From contig OX419757.1 in assembly GCA_948567375.1 (NCBI GenBank), forward strand, positions 30,318,001 through 30,382,000: a stretch of DNA of 64,000 bases, read 5' to 3'. The notes beneath the pieces are model-generated. The model made no database searches. It was given only the letters and a program-made list of their open reading frames with translations, and was not told the DNA's origin. The translations under genes and the position numbers were made by a program. This DNA is from Lunularia cruciata (Eukaryota > Streptophyta > Marchantiopsida > Lunulariales > Lunulariaceae). Of this stretch, positions 11,364 to 21,550 are shown piece by piece (within the stretch, counting starts at the first letter, position 1; every line of letters begins with the position of its first letter).

Positions 11364-12446
11364 CGTGACAGCCCAGTGTCAACATACTAATGGTATAAAT
11401 GATAAGAACTGAGTATTCAGTCAAGGATACGGGTCCCCAGAAAATTAAATAAATAAAATTGAAGAGAATGTGTCACTAACTGTAGTTAGTTTATTCTTTC
11501 TTGTTTAACCTCTTGGGAAGGAACCACTCCCAAAAGAGGGTAGTGATACCTGCCGTGGTGCACTACAAAAAAGAGAAAAATCCTAAATCACTCTCATTTT
11601 TAATCTAAGTACAGTTACCTTGAAGGTGATGGCTAACTCTGCTCCAGAGCTTTTGACCCAAAGACATGTACTACCTTGCCCTGAAGGCACATCCCTGGAG
11701 GAGTATTTATATCAACACAAGGCTCTTAATTTTGAATTCTGTATTATTGGTAGTATTCAAAATCAATTAGATCCTCTCTACACCTTTTGCACATTCAAAA
11801 CTTCTTGTAATCCAACATCTGGTCAAGTACAAATCCTAGCTCTGGACTCAAGTACTTGTGTTCCTATTGCAAGATTCACACCACTTCTAGTGGAAGATTA
11901 TTTGATAATATGGAAACTAAGTGATTAAAGACTCAAAGAGACTGGATTTTGGTTTGTATACAAAGTTGTATGGAAAATTGGACTTTGAATTATTGGGCCA
12001 AAGCCTTATGTACATTCTCTACTTCAACCTAAAAGGTCTTAAAGAATAAGCAGAAATCCTGGTAACCTCTTATCTCTAACTTAGGATCCTAATCCTTGCT
12101 TATCCTAACTGTAATTGCCCAATAAAGTTTTTGACAAGTGTCAAGGAAGGTATTTAGTTCTTCCCCAAAGTTTGAGTTTGAATTATAAATTACCCTTGAA
12201 GTTGCTGCTCCAAAGTGGTACTCAGTAAAGAAGATTGGCCTTAACATAAAGGCATTCTCCCTAGAAACTACTTATAGGGCCAAAGTCCTTTGGCTTCCTT
12301 CCTTTATTACAATTTACAAGGAACTTTCTTTACAACAAAGTCCCAAGTACTCAAGAGTAATTCCTGTCAGTCTATATACAGCTACTAATAGGTATAACTA
12401 GAAAGATTTGGTAAAGGGGACATAAGCTAGCTTTGTACAATTGCTA
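11364..12446 (-). repeat. 3' LTR of Y1
   Basis: The outer end (plus strand CGTGACAGCCC) matches the ends of the copies at 24,107, 27,755 and 31,867 (consensus TGTGACAGCCCAATG). A shared block with CTCTTGGG, CACTCCCAAA and GTGCACTACA (about 11,510-11,575) recurs in all four. The inner end abuts a purine tract on the minus strand. An AATAAA-like signal and a CTATAAGTAG motif occur mid-LTR on the minus strand. Confidence 0.7.
11620..11928 (+). other. Open frame antisense to the Y1 LTR
   Basis: A 102-codon frame with an LPCPEGT segment. The homologous LTRs contain frames at the same place and orientation: 24,288-24,740 (plus) and 27,302-27,604 (minus, with LPFPKGT). Protein conservation between the three is weak. 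It lies inside an LTR opposite to the element's transcription, so it may be fortuitous. Confidence 0.3.
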
Positions 12447-12462
12447 CTCCCTCCACAAGGTG

Positions 12463-12546
12463 TATCAACTTTGATGCAATACTATACTGCAAAAAGCAAC
12501 CACGTGCATCAACTTTGGCCCAGTACTATACTGCAACAAGCAACCT
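12463..12546. repeat. Two tandem 41-43 bp units in Y1
   Basis: TATCAACTTTG, TACTATACTGCAA and AAGCAACC occur in the same order in two adjacent units (12,463-12,503 and 12,504-12,546), at the 3' end of the coiled-coil coding region. Confidence 0.7.
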
Positions 12547-12939
12547 TCTTCCTTGAGTTGCCAAAGAACTTCCTTGATTTGCTTCCTATAGTCTACAATC
12601 TTCAACAGATAGGAGTTGTATACCTCATTAAAGTTCTTATCTAAATGCATTTTGAGCCAAAGAGCTAGTTTGTCCATTTTCTCTTCTTCATATACTCTTC
12701 CTTCCAACCATTGAGCCTGAATTTGGAGTTTGTGCTCTACCTTTTGCTTCTTCTTTCAACATTTCCACAAACTGGTTTTGCACTTCTTTTGCTTGCTGCA
12801 AACTCTTATGTTTGGATTCCTCTACTTGCTCACACTTTGCTTGGAAGTCTTCCTGCACTTGTGTGATTCTTCCTCCTTCTACTTTGCTGCTTGGAGCTCC
12901 TTTGCCTAAGTCTTTAATTGTATGGCTACCTCCTTCCAA
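12465..12939 (-). pseudogene. Y-family coiled-coil protein, C-terminal part (Y1)
   Basis: Two overlapping frames (12,688-12,939 and 12,465-12,707) read as one charged helical protein with one frame change. The first holds QAKEVQNQFVEMLKEE, the second DKLALWLKMHLDKNFNEV followed by YLLKIVDYRKQIKEV. Heptad-like spacing of leucine, valine and isoleucine and many Glu/Lys/Gln residues suggest a coiled coil. The same protein is recognisable in Y3 (26,188-26,409: MLKEE, HLKEYLDKKFSEV, FLLEIVRYQAHI) and Y4 (30,427-30,690: LTEKLHKHDDAKFESV). It matches no gag, pol or envelope domain I know. It is the last coding segment before the PPT and 3' LTR of the element. Stops and frame changes show it is inactive here. 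Confidence 0.65.
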
Positions 12940-14060
12940 TAATTGGTCATCTAGATGGCCAAGGTAGCAAGTATGATCTTGGCATCATTTAGCTCATGGT
13001 GAAGACTCTCCACGTCTTTGTCTCTAGCCCTCAACTGGTCTTTGCAATTGAGCTGCATCTTCTTCTCCTCCATCCACACCTTTCCTAGTTTGAGCTACAC
13101 TCATCCCACTTCCTTCACCTTCTACAAAGAGACAAACAAGGTATCCTACCTTCTTACCTCAAACAACTCATGTATCAAGGAGTTCACCTTCTTGGCCTTG
13201 TCTTTTGAGTTGATCTTGGGCCTTAGTCACTTCATGTTGCAGTTTTTCCTCCCTTTCTTTTTTGATGTAGATTGACTTGTGCATAATTTGCACCAAGGTA
13301 ATATAATCTACAATTTTGGGGCATGCCTCTTGAAACTAGGGAAGAGAGAGTTCCATCAACTATAGAACCGCTCCTACCGAATGTCTAACAAAGTGTGCTC
13401 CCTCCAAAACTTGGTGATCCTTCTTTCCTCACCTTCTCCTTCTTGGTGCAATTTTGGGAGAGGGCTTTTAGATTCAACTTCAATTGGTTCTTGTACTTCC
13501 AACCTAGATCTCTATTTCTTCTTTGCCTTTGACCTTTACCTCCTCTTCTAGCCAAATGTTCTCTTGAAATTTGGGACAAAGTTCTTTCTCCTAAAGTTCT
13601 TGAGGTGGGGTACTTCATTGGAGTCAGTGCTTGTGGAGTAGGGTTGGGAGGTTGTTGATGTGAAGTTTCTCCTTGCACTCCTTCTTCTTCTTCTATTGTA
13701 TGTTGGTCCAAATTGGGAGCTCATTGAGCATCCTCATATTGCTCCTCTTTGTCTTCTTTTGCTAAGAAACCTTGCGATGTAAATGATCATTTTTCTTCTA
13801 CCTCCTAGTCTTCTTCTTTGATGTTGTCTTTTGAAGCTACTTTGTCCTCTTCATTCAAAGTTACATCAATAACTAGCTATTTTTTTTGGCTTTCTCCTTT
13901 ATTGGGATGGAAGTCTTTTTTTGAGAGAGGAGCTTGCTTCTTCTTTGTTTTTTGTATTTCTCCTTCTTCATCTACCAGCACAAAGTTGCCTATCTTTGCA
14001 TACTCTACATTTGCTTCTTATACTTCTTGATCATTGACTTCCATTTAGCTTGGGAAGTAA
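12940..14060 (-). pseudogene. Y-family protein, charged middle region (Y1)
   Basis: Low-complexity, highly charged coding remnant between the conserved N-terminal part and the coiled coil. The best open stretch (13,385-13,711, 108 codons) has an acidic start (TIEEEEGVQGE), a proline-rich segment and a basic QRQRRNRD segment. Upstream, 13,880-14,050 reads VDEEGEIQKTKKKQ-like. Many stops interrupt it. The corresponding part of Y2 (35.1-35.7 kb) is also glutamate-rich on the minus strand because of a TTC repeat. No domain is recognised. Confidence 0.45.
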
Positions 14061-14748
14061 AGTTTATTGCAGGGGGAGTGATTGGAGAACCCTTTATGTT
14101 CTTCATAATTTAGTAGGTTGAGACCCATGTAGAAGTAGATCACAAATGGGGCTAGGTAACTGGCTACACCTTCTTCTAAGAAGTATTTATGTAGGGATCT
14201 TGTCTACAAGTAAAAATGTGTGCACAATTCAATACATACATGTAGTGAATTACATATTGTAATACATACATGTAATGAAAGAAGGCTGCCTGATTGTTTG
14301 TTAGGTAAATGGTTCATTTATGCCAAAACAACTTCATAATGGCTTCTGTGATCACCCTTTAGACCGGATCCTTGTGACTCAAAACTCTCCAATCATTGGT
14401 CTTGTTATGCCTCTCTCTTAAGGTGGTCTTGATTTCTCCAATTAATTCCTTGTCCAAGTACTTGGTATTGATAGTCATTGCTCTTGATGGACATGCATCT
14501 GGTCTTAGCACGTTGTTCCAATGCTCTTTGGTCCAACCATAAGGGTGTACTCTCAATTCCCATTATTTTTCTCTCTTTTTCCCACTATTTCATGGATAAT
14601 CTCAAAGTCAATCACATCCCAATCCCATGGCAAGAAACCCAAATGCTTGCTCTATATCACTTCTCTTCTATAATACACTACACATTTGTTTATCATAGGA
14701 TTTTCTAAGGATGACTTTTGAACAACCACCATCTTTCCTCTCAAGGAT
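14060..14748 (-). pseudogene. Y-family protein, conserved N-terminal part (Y1)
   Basis: The frame at 14,359-14,556 reads VHPYGWTKEHWNNVLRPDAC and ends with NDWRVLSHKDPV. After the stop the same frame continues ITEAIMKLFW. Further left (14,080-14,200) lies EEGVASYLAPFVIYFYMGLN followed by LLNYEEHK. Y2 at 35.75-36.2 kb repeats the pattern (LKDPTK, VIIEMIMKLFR, IMAPFTFYFYIEMNLL), so selection once acted on this protein. The start is uncertain: an ATG lies near 14,733, but Y2 extends several hundred bases further upstream, so Y1 may be deleted at this end. I cannot name the family. A retroelement-borne accessory or captured host protein is possible; gag-pol is not. Confidence 0.6.
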
Positions 14749-14796
14749 GTTGACAGAACAAAGGAGAATATTGGTCGGCTAGAAACTAGATGACTA

Positions 14797-15415
14797 CCAT
14801 ATACCATTAGCTAAATATAGTATCTAAATATATCTAAGTATATTATTAGCTAAATATAGTAGAGGTGGAAATTGGCTTGGTAATATCTTGAGGGATATTA
14901 TATAAAATGGTCTAAGTTGATCAGATAGAGGTATCACCAAAACAATACTTCCACTAATAGAGTAGAGGCCAAAAACACCCTAAAAACTTTAGAGCTTATT
15001 TTGGAGGCCTAAATGGATGAAATAGGCCTCAAAAATCACAGTAGCTTCCCCTTCTAAGGAAAACGGTATTGCCTACTCTCCCTTATTTGTCTCGTCAAGA
15101 GCTTTCCAATGATACACCACCCATGCAATTTTGAGCTTCATAGAAGAAGATTCCACAAAGATTCCCTTTGGTCAAACTTGTTTGACCAACCAAATAGGAC
15201 AAGGATTGACATGTCACCAATCCATGCAACTAATCTAAGAGTGGAACTTGCTGATATATTACAAATCCATGTATCTGATCCATGGGTGGGGCTCACTTTG
15301 AGTGGATACTTTTTGCTATATATAGTATAAACAAGGTGCTCTTTGGGACATCAAAGTTTTGAGGGATGAATCCTTGTGTTTCTCTTGGGTGTTCTCATGT
15401 CCTCAAAACATTACA
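14797..15415 (+). repeat. 5' LTR of the chromovirus
   Basis: The start has mutated (ATACCATTAGCTA instead of TGTAATACCATTAGC) and the end is ATTACA. A short internal duplication of ATTAGCTAAATATAGTA is near 14,805 and 14,842. A TATATATAG motif at about 15,318 may be the promoter TATA box. It shares the GGAGGCCTAAATGGATGAA block with all other LTRs of the family. Confidence 0.85.
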
Positions 15416-15416
15416 A

Positions 15417-15428
15417 TGGTATTGGAGC
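15417..15428 (+). other. PBS of the chromovirus
   Basis: TGGTATTGGAGC follows the LTR end after one base and is 10 of 12 identical to the initiator tRNA-Met complement. Confidence 0.75.
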
Positions 15429-16018
15429 AAGTGTTTTAATCCAAGAGAGTGGATCATCCCTCTTTGAAGAACATAGGCTATTGAGACTAAGTGATTTTGA
15501 GGGGGAGAAAACATAGTGCAATCAATAGATTGGGGGTGTTTTAGAAAGAGAATGGAATGGATGCTCTTGAAGGATAATTTCTTGCATCTTGCTTTTGTTC
15601 TTCAATCTGTTCCACATCAAGATTATGTACATCTATCATGAGCAAGTGAGAATATATCTTGTTTACCATTTTGGAGCAAAATTCATGGACATAGTAATGC
15701 ATTTACCAAACTTGATAATTTTAATTATATTGATATATGATAGAGAATCATATTTTACAATCTACATTTTTTTTATGATCTGAATATACCAAATCCTCTC
15801 CTTTTTAACAAGTAAATAGAAATCCATTTTGTAGTTAGACCAAAAGTAATGTTTAGGGATTTCATAGTCCGCAATTTTGGTGAGGAATGTTATCAATGAG
15901 TAAGAGCCTTTGAGGTCCCAATGGTGGTCCCAATTGTCTATACCTCTTCCCAAGTGATCATATTAACCTTCTATTGAAGTATAAATTAGCAATTGAGCAT
16001 TTGCATTGTGTACAAATC
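15429..16018 (+). other. Chromovirus leader
   Basis: Untranslated leader between PBS and gag. It is rich in stops, and the two short open frames here (15,589-15,783 plus and 15,762-15,953 minus) have no known motif. Confidence 0.5.
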
Positions 16019-17090
16019 ATGGAGCCATAGTTGCAAGATCTGATGCAAGGAATGCAAGGGATGCTGAATGAGTTTTAGGAGATCAAGAGGAAAATGGAGG
16101 CACTACAAAGTAAAGTATATACCTTCATGAATGATCATATAATGCAAGAAGTGGAATCATCTCAAACCCAATAATAATGGCCAAAGTACTTAGAGAGTCA
16201 TTTATGCTGATGACACCAACCCTAGTCAACAATGAAGCCACATTGTTACTACAGATGAATAAGACATGCAACATCAAGCCTTACAAGGGACAACATTCTA
16301 TGGGAGTAGTGAAAAACTAATCTCAAGAATAATTGATACTTTTGATTATTCACCATTGAGATCATTGATCATTTTGTAGGCATGTTTGCATGTGGATACT
16401 TAATCTATAAAGCACTCACATGGTACAAGGCTTGTGAATGATCAGTGTTGGTAGAAGGAAAAGAGATCACTTGGACGACAATGCAAGAAAGGCTACTAAA
16501 GAATTTCCAATTCATTGTGCAGATTTCATGAACTTGACTATGAGAGTTGAAATAAAAGAACAACATAAAAGAGTATGTAGAGGTATTTATCAATCTACAA
16601 GTTGTGATAACTGATATGAGTCCAATAGAAGCTCTTGAAATTTCAAATGGGGGTTAAAAGAGCAAATTTTCCAAGAGGTAATGGTACAAAATCCTTGCAC
16701 TTGTTTTGAAGTCATTGTGTGTGCTTAGAGAATAATAGGAGCACTTAGAGGAGGTGAAGAGGTAGTCTTGACTCACACTATTGGGCTGAGACACTGTACT
16801 TTGGTGGACCAATTCTTATGAAATTGTGCAATCTTTGTTTTTGAGACCAAGGAGAACAACCACTCCAAGGAGAACAAGGATAGGTCAAAGAATGGAGAGA
16901 TGGAGTTCCACAAGGAGAAGGGGCTCAAGTAAAATGACATTTTTATAATCATGGCCAATTTGTGCACATAACCATCAAGTGTCATGCTTGCTTTCCTAGA
17001 GGCCCTCAGCCTCAAACGAACAAACGACCTTTGAACAACTTGAAGAGGTGAATTAAAGACAAAGATGCTGAAATTACATCAAAAAATGCA
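16019..17090 (+). pseudogene. gag: Chromovirus gag remnant
   Basis: Gag of the retrotrans_gag type. An ATG at 16,019 opens a helical, Gln/Met-rich N-terminus with stops (LQDLMQGMQGML). The capsid core follows, with YKALTWYKACE and EGKEITWTTMQERLLKNFQ near 16,405-16,505, the usual W-x(n)-F pattern of plant Ty3 gag. A degenerate zinc knuckle (NHGQFVHITIKC) sits near 16,935-16,985. A lysine-rich tail leads to the protease. At least eight in-frame stops occur. The order and spacing relative to the PBS and protease are normal. Confidence 0.8.
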
Positions 17091-17102
17091 GATCACTAAT
17101 AA

Positions 17103-17500
17103 ATGTACCTTAGTAGCCTTACTAGCTTAATGAAGAAGCATAAAAGTGGGGAGGAGGAAGAGGAAGAGGACAAGTGCTCAAAGGTTAAGGAAGACAAGTG
17201 CACAATTGATTGTAAATGGAGTCATAGAAGGCAATCAAGTGAGAGTATTGATAGACCTTGGAGCAATAAAGAATTTAGGTCTTGCTCTCTTGCAATAAGG
17301 TTAGAGATGGAACTAGAGAAGGATGAGAACAAAGAATTAGAGTTACTTAATGGTTGAATAAAGAGGATTGAATTATTACTTAGAAAGGTAGTATCCTTTG
17401 TAGGAGAGTATCAAGAAGAAATTGAGTGGCAAGTGTTATGGTTAGCTCATTATGATGTGATCTTAGGCATGTTGTAGATGGAGCATTTCAACCACAATGA
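17103..17500 (+). pseudogene. pol (PR): Chromovirus protease remnant
   Basis: After an acidic linker encoded by GAG/GAA repeats, one frame gives VNGVIEGNQVRVLIDLGAI, the retropepsin strand and catalytic loop with D-S-G-A changed to D-L-G-A. About 60 codons later YDVILGML matches the conserved C-terminal ILG segment. The open frame at 17,103-17,357 is in the wrong frame for most of the protease, so a frameshift is present. Confidence 0.75.
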
Positions 17501-17689
17501 TAGGAGAAAGAAAATAGTGAGAACTAGCCAATGGAAGATCATTGGAGATAAAGAAAGATTGTAAAGGCAAGAATTGTCTCTCTATGTCATAGGAACAAAA
17601 ACTATTGATAAGATAGATGATATTTCATGGGTCTAATAAGAGAAGTCCAGAGTGCACAACTCAATATATAAATTCTTGAGAATTTGAAA

Positions 17690-18470
17690 GATGTTGTCAA
17701 TGAGTTTCAAGATGTCTTTCTTGATTATTTACCTTGAGGATTACCACCACAAAAGAGAGTAGATCATAAAATTGAGCTGCTTCTTTAGAAGACATCTCTT
17801 TGTAAGGTTCCATATTGATTATCACCTCATGAGTTAGAGGAGTGCAAGGCTCAAATTGAGTATATGTTGTTGAAAGGGTTTATCCAACCCAACGTATCAC
17901 CATATGGGGCTCCTATCTTGTTTTTGAAGAAGAAGGATGGTACAATGCCCATGTGCATTGACTAATGAGGCATAAATCAAAAAATAGTGAAGAAAAAATA
18001 CCCAATACCTTGCATAGATGACCTATTTGATCAACTCAATGAGGTAAAATACATCACAAAACCGGATCTATAGGGCAATTATAACCAAATAAGGATTATG
18101 GAGGAAGACATACATAAAACTACATTTCAAACAAGGTATAGTCACTTTGAGTAGCTAGTGATATAGTTTGGTCTCACCAATGCACCAACCACTTTCATGA
18201 GTTTGATGAATGATATATTTTGTCCACCCTTTAATAACTCTGTTGTCATTTTCCTTGATGACATCTTAGTCTATAGTAGGACAATGAAAGAGCATAAGCA
18301 ACATCTATGAGAAACACTTTACATTCTATGATAGAACAAATTGTATGCCAAAATCTCAAATTGCAAGTTTGGCAAGTCTGAAGTAGATTCCTTGGGGTAT
18401 AGAATAAATGCAAAAGGTATCTAAATATTAAGAATAAAATAAAGGTCATTCAAAAATAAGGTTCCATAGA
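17690..18470 (+). pseudogene. pol (RT): Chromovirus reverse transcriptase remnant
   Basis: Reverse transcriptase with all main landmarks in order: PHELEECKAQIEYMLLKGFI, then SPYGAPILFLKKKDGT (fingers), YPIPCIDDLFDQL (palm), [15 protein letters not shown], and the catalytic [11 protein letters not shown] at about 18,245-18,280, where both aspartates are intact. In-frame stops occur about every 25 codons, mostly explicable by single C-to-T or G-to-A changes. It is continuous with RNase H downstream. Confidence 0.88.
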
Positions 18471-19100
18471 AGATCAGACTCAACTCAAGAGTTTCTTGGG
18501 TTTGATAGGGTTCTTTTGTTGATTTGTCAAGGACTTTTTGAAGGTTGCATAACCTCTAACGATACTACTTGACAAGGGGAAAAAGTGGATATGAGAAACC
18601 GCACAAGAATTGAAAGATGCATTACTATATGCACCAATCTTGAAAATGTATGATCCAAAACATCCAATCAAGTTGGCTATAGATGTATCAAGCATTGCAA
18701 TATGAGCAGTACTACAATAAGAATGACATGATAGATGACATCCAATTGCATATTTCTCTCAAAATTTGTTATTAATAGAGTGCAACTACTACACCACCAA
18801 ATGAGAAGACTTGGCTATTATCCTTGCAAGCTTGAAAGCACTATTGGAAAGAAGGCATTTGTAGTTGAGATAGACCATAAACCTAAGTCTACCTTGAGAT
18901 ACAAAAATATTTTTGTCATCAATAGATTTTTTGGGTAGAGTGGACACAATGGTTCAACACGATGATCACATATGTGGAAGGCAAGAAGCAACTTGTAGAT
19001 GCATTCACTTGAATGCTTGTGGCAAAAAATCTAGTGGTAAAGGTCAAGATGAACCCATAATTCTGGCCAAGGTTTCTTATTGCTACAAAGATTGACTTAT
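18470..19100 (+). pseudogene. pol (RH): Chromovirus RNase H remnant
   Basis: It begins with the linker SFLGLIGFFC and LKDALLYAPILKMYDP. The RNase H core follows, with LAIDVSSIAI (first aspartate) and HPIAYFSQNLL near 18,740, and then NYYTTK-EDLAIILALKALLE. The later part (18,860-19,090) keeps recognisable short pieces but shifts frame repeatedly. Confidence 0.75.
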
Positions 19101-19139
19101 AGATTGTAGGAACTCAATCATCCAAGGGTGTAACCAATA

Positions 19140-19675
19140 CCGAAGGACTCACCTTTTGTGAGTGCAAGTTATGGATCCTAGATGCCACAAACCTAAGAAC
19201 TACCATCCTAGGAGAATGTTAAGATCTGCCATTGGAGGTCACGTTGGAGTGGACAGGACCATAGATGCAATTAAATGCCATTACTATTGGCCCAAGATTA
19301 GCAACAAATGTGATGGAGTGTGTTCAAAGCTGCCTTCTCTATCAATAAAATAAAGCCCCTAATCAAGCTTCCACAAGACTCCTTCAACTCCTCCCTACTC
19401 CTGCTCAATATTGGGAGCATGTATGGATCAGGTTTGTGAATTACCCAAGACCACCTTAGGGTTTGACTCCATTGTAGTCTTTGTAGACCACCTCAGCAAA
19501 ATGATTCATATGTGTCTTGTGACCAAGGATATGATTTCTCCACAATTGGCTCAATTGTATTGCATTGTAATCTTTTATCACTATGGCTTTTATTGAGGGC
19601 TCATCATTGATCAGGGCACCCAATTCACTAATTTGTTTTTGAAAACCCTCTTTGGCGTCTTCAAAACCAAACTTG
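19140..19675 (+). pseudogene. pol (INT): Chromovirus integrase, N-terminal and core part
   Basis: A zinc-binding region with GHVGVDRTIDAIK and HYYWPKI is followed by the core, with DSIVVFVDHLSKMIHM and GLIIDQGTQFTNLFL, the second catalytic aspartate region. Several frame changes and stops are present. The frame is cut at 19,680 by a solo LTR; the region carrying the catalytic glutamate resumes at 20,423. Confidence 0.85.
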
Positions 19676-19680
19676 CCATG

Positions 19681-20417
19681 TGTAATACCAATAGCTACAT
19701 ATATTATCTAGAGGTGAAATTTGACTTGGTAACATCTAAAAGAATTTTAGGTATGATGGGCTAGGTAGATAAGGTAAAGGTGTCATAGAAAGAGCATTTC
19801 TACTAGTAGAGCAAGAGCCAAAAATAGCTTGAAAATGTAATATCATTAGTTGGTCATATGATCTAAAGATGAAAATTGGATTGATAATATATGAGAGGAC
19901 CTTATAGATAATAGACTAAGTAGATCAGATAGAAGTATCATCAAAAGAGTACTTCTACTAATAGGGCAAGAGACAAGAATAACCTGAAAACTATAGTCAA
20001 TTTTGGAGGTGTAAACAAATGAATTAGGTCTAAAAAATATGCAGATTCTCCCCTTGAACAAAAGAAAGGATGGCCTTCCTCCCCCCAAGCTTGTCTCATT
20101 GAGAGATTTCTAATAGTACCTCACCCACACAATTTGGAGATTCCTACAAGAAGATTCCTTCCAATCAAAGATAGTTTGACCAACCAAATAAGATCAGAAT
20201 TGACATGTCATCCATGCATGCAACTAACCTAAGGGTAGAGCTTGCTGACAAATCATCAATCCATGTATCTGATCCAAGGGTGGAGCTTCCTTCAGGGGAG
20301 TTCTCCTTGCTATATAATAAAGTGTAGGTGCTCCTTTGGGGCATCAAAGGTTGAGTGTGAAATTTTGTATGTCTTCTTTTGTGTTACTCTTTAGATCTCC
20401 TATCTCAGAAAATTACA
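19681..20417 (+). repeat. Solo LTR of the chromovirus family, inserted in its own relative
   Basis: It starts TGTAATACCAATAGCTA and ends AAATTACA, flanked by a perfect 5-bp duplication CCATG (19,676-19,680 and 20,418-20,422). There is no internal domain. The first 155 bp are repeated in tandem (19,681-19,835 and from 19,836), a structure shared with the solo LTR at 25,250-26,004. Confidence 0.92.
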
Positions 20418-20422
20418 CCATG

Positions 20423-20915
20423 TCAATGACATACCATCCACAAACTGATGGACAATAAAGTGGGCCAATCGCACTATTGAGTACACGCTTTGGGGCTTCA
20501 CCTTAGAGGAGCAAGAAAGGTGAGACACCTTACTTCCAATGGTGGAATTTGCCTACAACAATTTAGTGAAAACACCTACCATTCTTCCTCATGTATAGAA
20601 AACACCCTTTCACACCTTGAAGCTTGGTAAAGATCCACCAATAGCTAAAAAAGTTGAAGTTGTCAACACTTTTGTTTAAGAATCCAATAGGGTATGAAAA
20701 ACGCCAAGCATAGGTTGTAGATTGACCAAAATTGACAAAAAATATACAAATGTACATTTGCATCCGTGGTACCTGCCATCCACATGTAGAATATCTCATA
20801 CATTAGAAAGGATACCCATTGTATGAGGCAACATGGAAGCCAGTAGTTAACTTGACCCATGCATTAGTGTTAGTGCAATCTTTTGAGCCACAACCTTGCA
20901 ATAAGGACATTGTGT
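20423..20915 (+). pseudogene. pol (INT, CHD): Chromovirus integrase end with chromodomain
   Basis: The integrase resumes with TYHPQTDGQ, the segment before the catalytic glutamate, which is now a stop or replaced. The C-terminal part contains KHPFTP-like and TKNIQMYICI-like stretches. Near 20,795-20,895 lies KGYPLYEATWKPVVNLTHAL, a good match to the chromodomain pattern W-K-G-Y-x2-x-E-x-T-W-E-P-x2-N-L. This is why the element is called a chromovirus; the domain normally directs integration to modified chromatin. The frame ends just before the PPT. Confidence 0.75.
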
Positions 20916-20916
20916 C

Positions 20917-20930
20917 TTAAAAGAGGGAGG
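20917..20930 (+). other. Polypurine tract of the chromovirus
   Basis: TTAAAAGAGGGAGG lies immediately before the TGTAATACC start of the 3' LTR and is the expected plus-strand primer. Confidence 0.8.
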
Positions 20931-20932
20931 TT

Positions 20933-21545
20933 TGTAATACCATTAGCTAGACATAGTATCTAGAGTTGGAAATTGGCTTGGTAATATCTTGAGGTATATT
21001 ATATATGATGGTCTAAGTAGATCGGATATAGATGTCACCAAAATAGTACTTCCATGAATAGGGTATAGGCCAAAAGCACCTTGAAACCTTCAAAGCCAAT
21101 TTTGGAGGCCTAAACAGATGAATTAGGCCTCAAAAATTAAGAATTGTTCTCTCCTCCAAAGAAAAAGGTGTTGCATTCTCTCCCTTTTGTTTATCATTGA
21201 GAGCTTTTCAATGGTACCTCATTGATGTAGGTCAGAGCTTCCTAAAGGAAGATTCTCCAAAGATTCTCTAAAGATTCCATTTAGTCAAACTTGTTTGACC
21301 AACCAAATAGGACAAGGATAGACATATCACCAATCCATGCAACTAATCTAAAAGAGGAACTTGCTGAAATGTCACCAATCCATGTATCTTATCCAAGGAT
21401 GTGCTCCCTTTGAGTGGATCCTCTTGGCTATATAATAAAGACAAGGTGCTCCTTTGGGGCATTGGAGTATTGAAAGATAAAGCCTTGTGTTTCTTTTTTG
21501 TTTCTCTTGGGGGTTCTCTTGTCCTTAGAACTTTATAGCTACAAA
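20933..21545 (+). repeat. 3' LTR of the chromovirus
   Basis: It starts TGTAATACCATTAGCTAG and ends near GCTACAAA, followed by GACTA. It is homologous over its whole length to 14,797-15,415. TATATAATAAAG near 21,430 combines TATA and AATAAA-like motifs. Confidence 0.85.
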
Positions 21546-21550
21546 GACTA

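Larger units (their letters stand above)
14797..21545 (+). mobile_element. Ty3 chromovirus retrotransposon inserted in Y1
   Basis: It has two LTRs (14,797-15,415 and 20,933-21,545), a tRNA-Met type PBS (15,417-15,428), the order gag, protease, RT, RNase H, integrase, chromodomain, and a PPT (20,917-20,930). The host sequence GACTA precedes the 5' LTR (14,792-14,796) and follows the 3' LTR (21,546-21,550), with a two-base uncertainty at the 3' LTR edge. The integrase is split by a solo LTR of the same family. Stops throughout make it inactive. The integrase-before-LTR order and the chromodomain place it among Ty3 chromoviruses; the finer clade cannot be judged. Confidence 0.88.
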
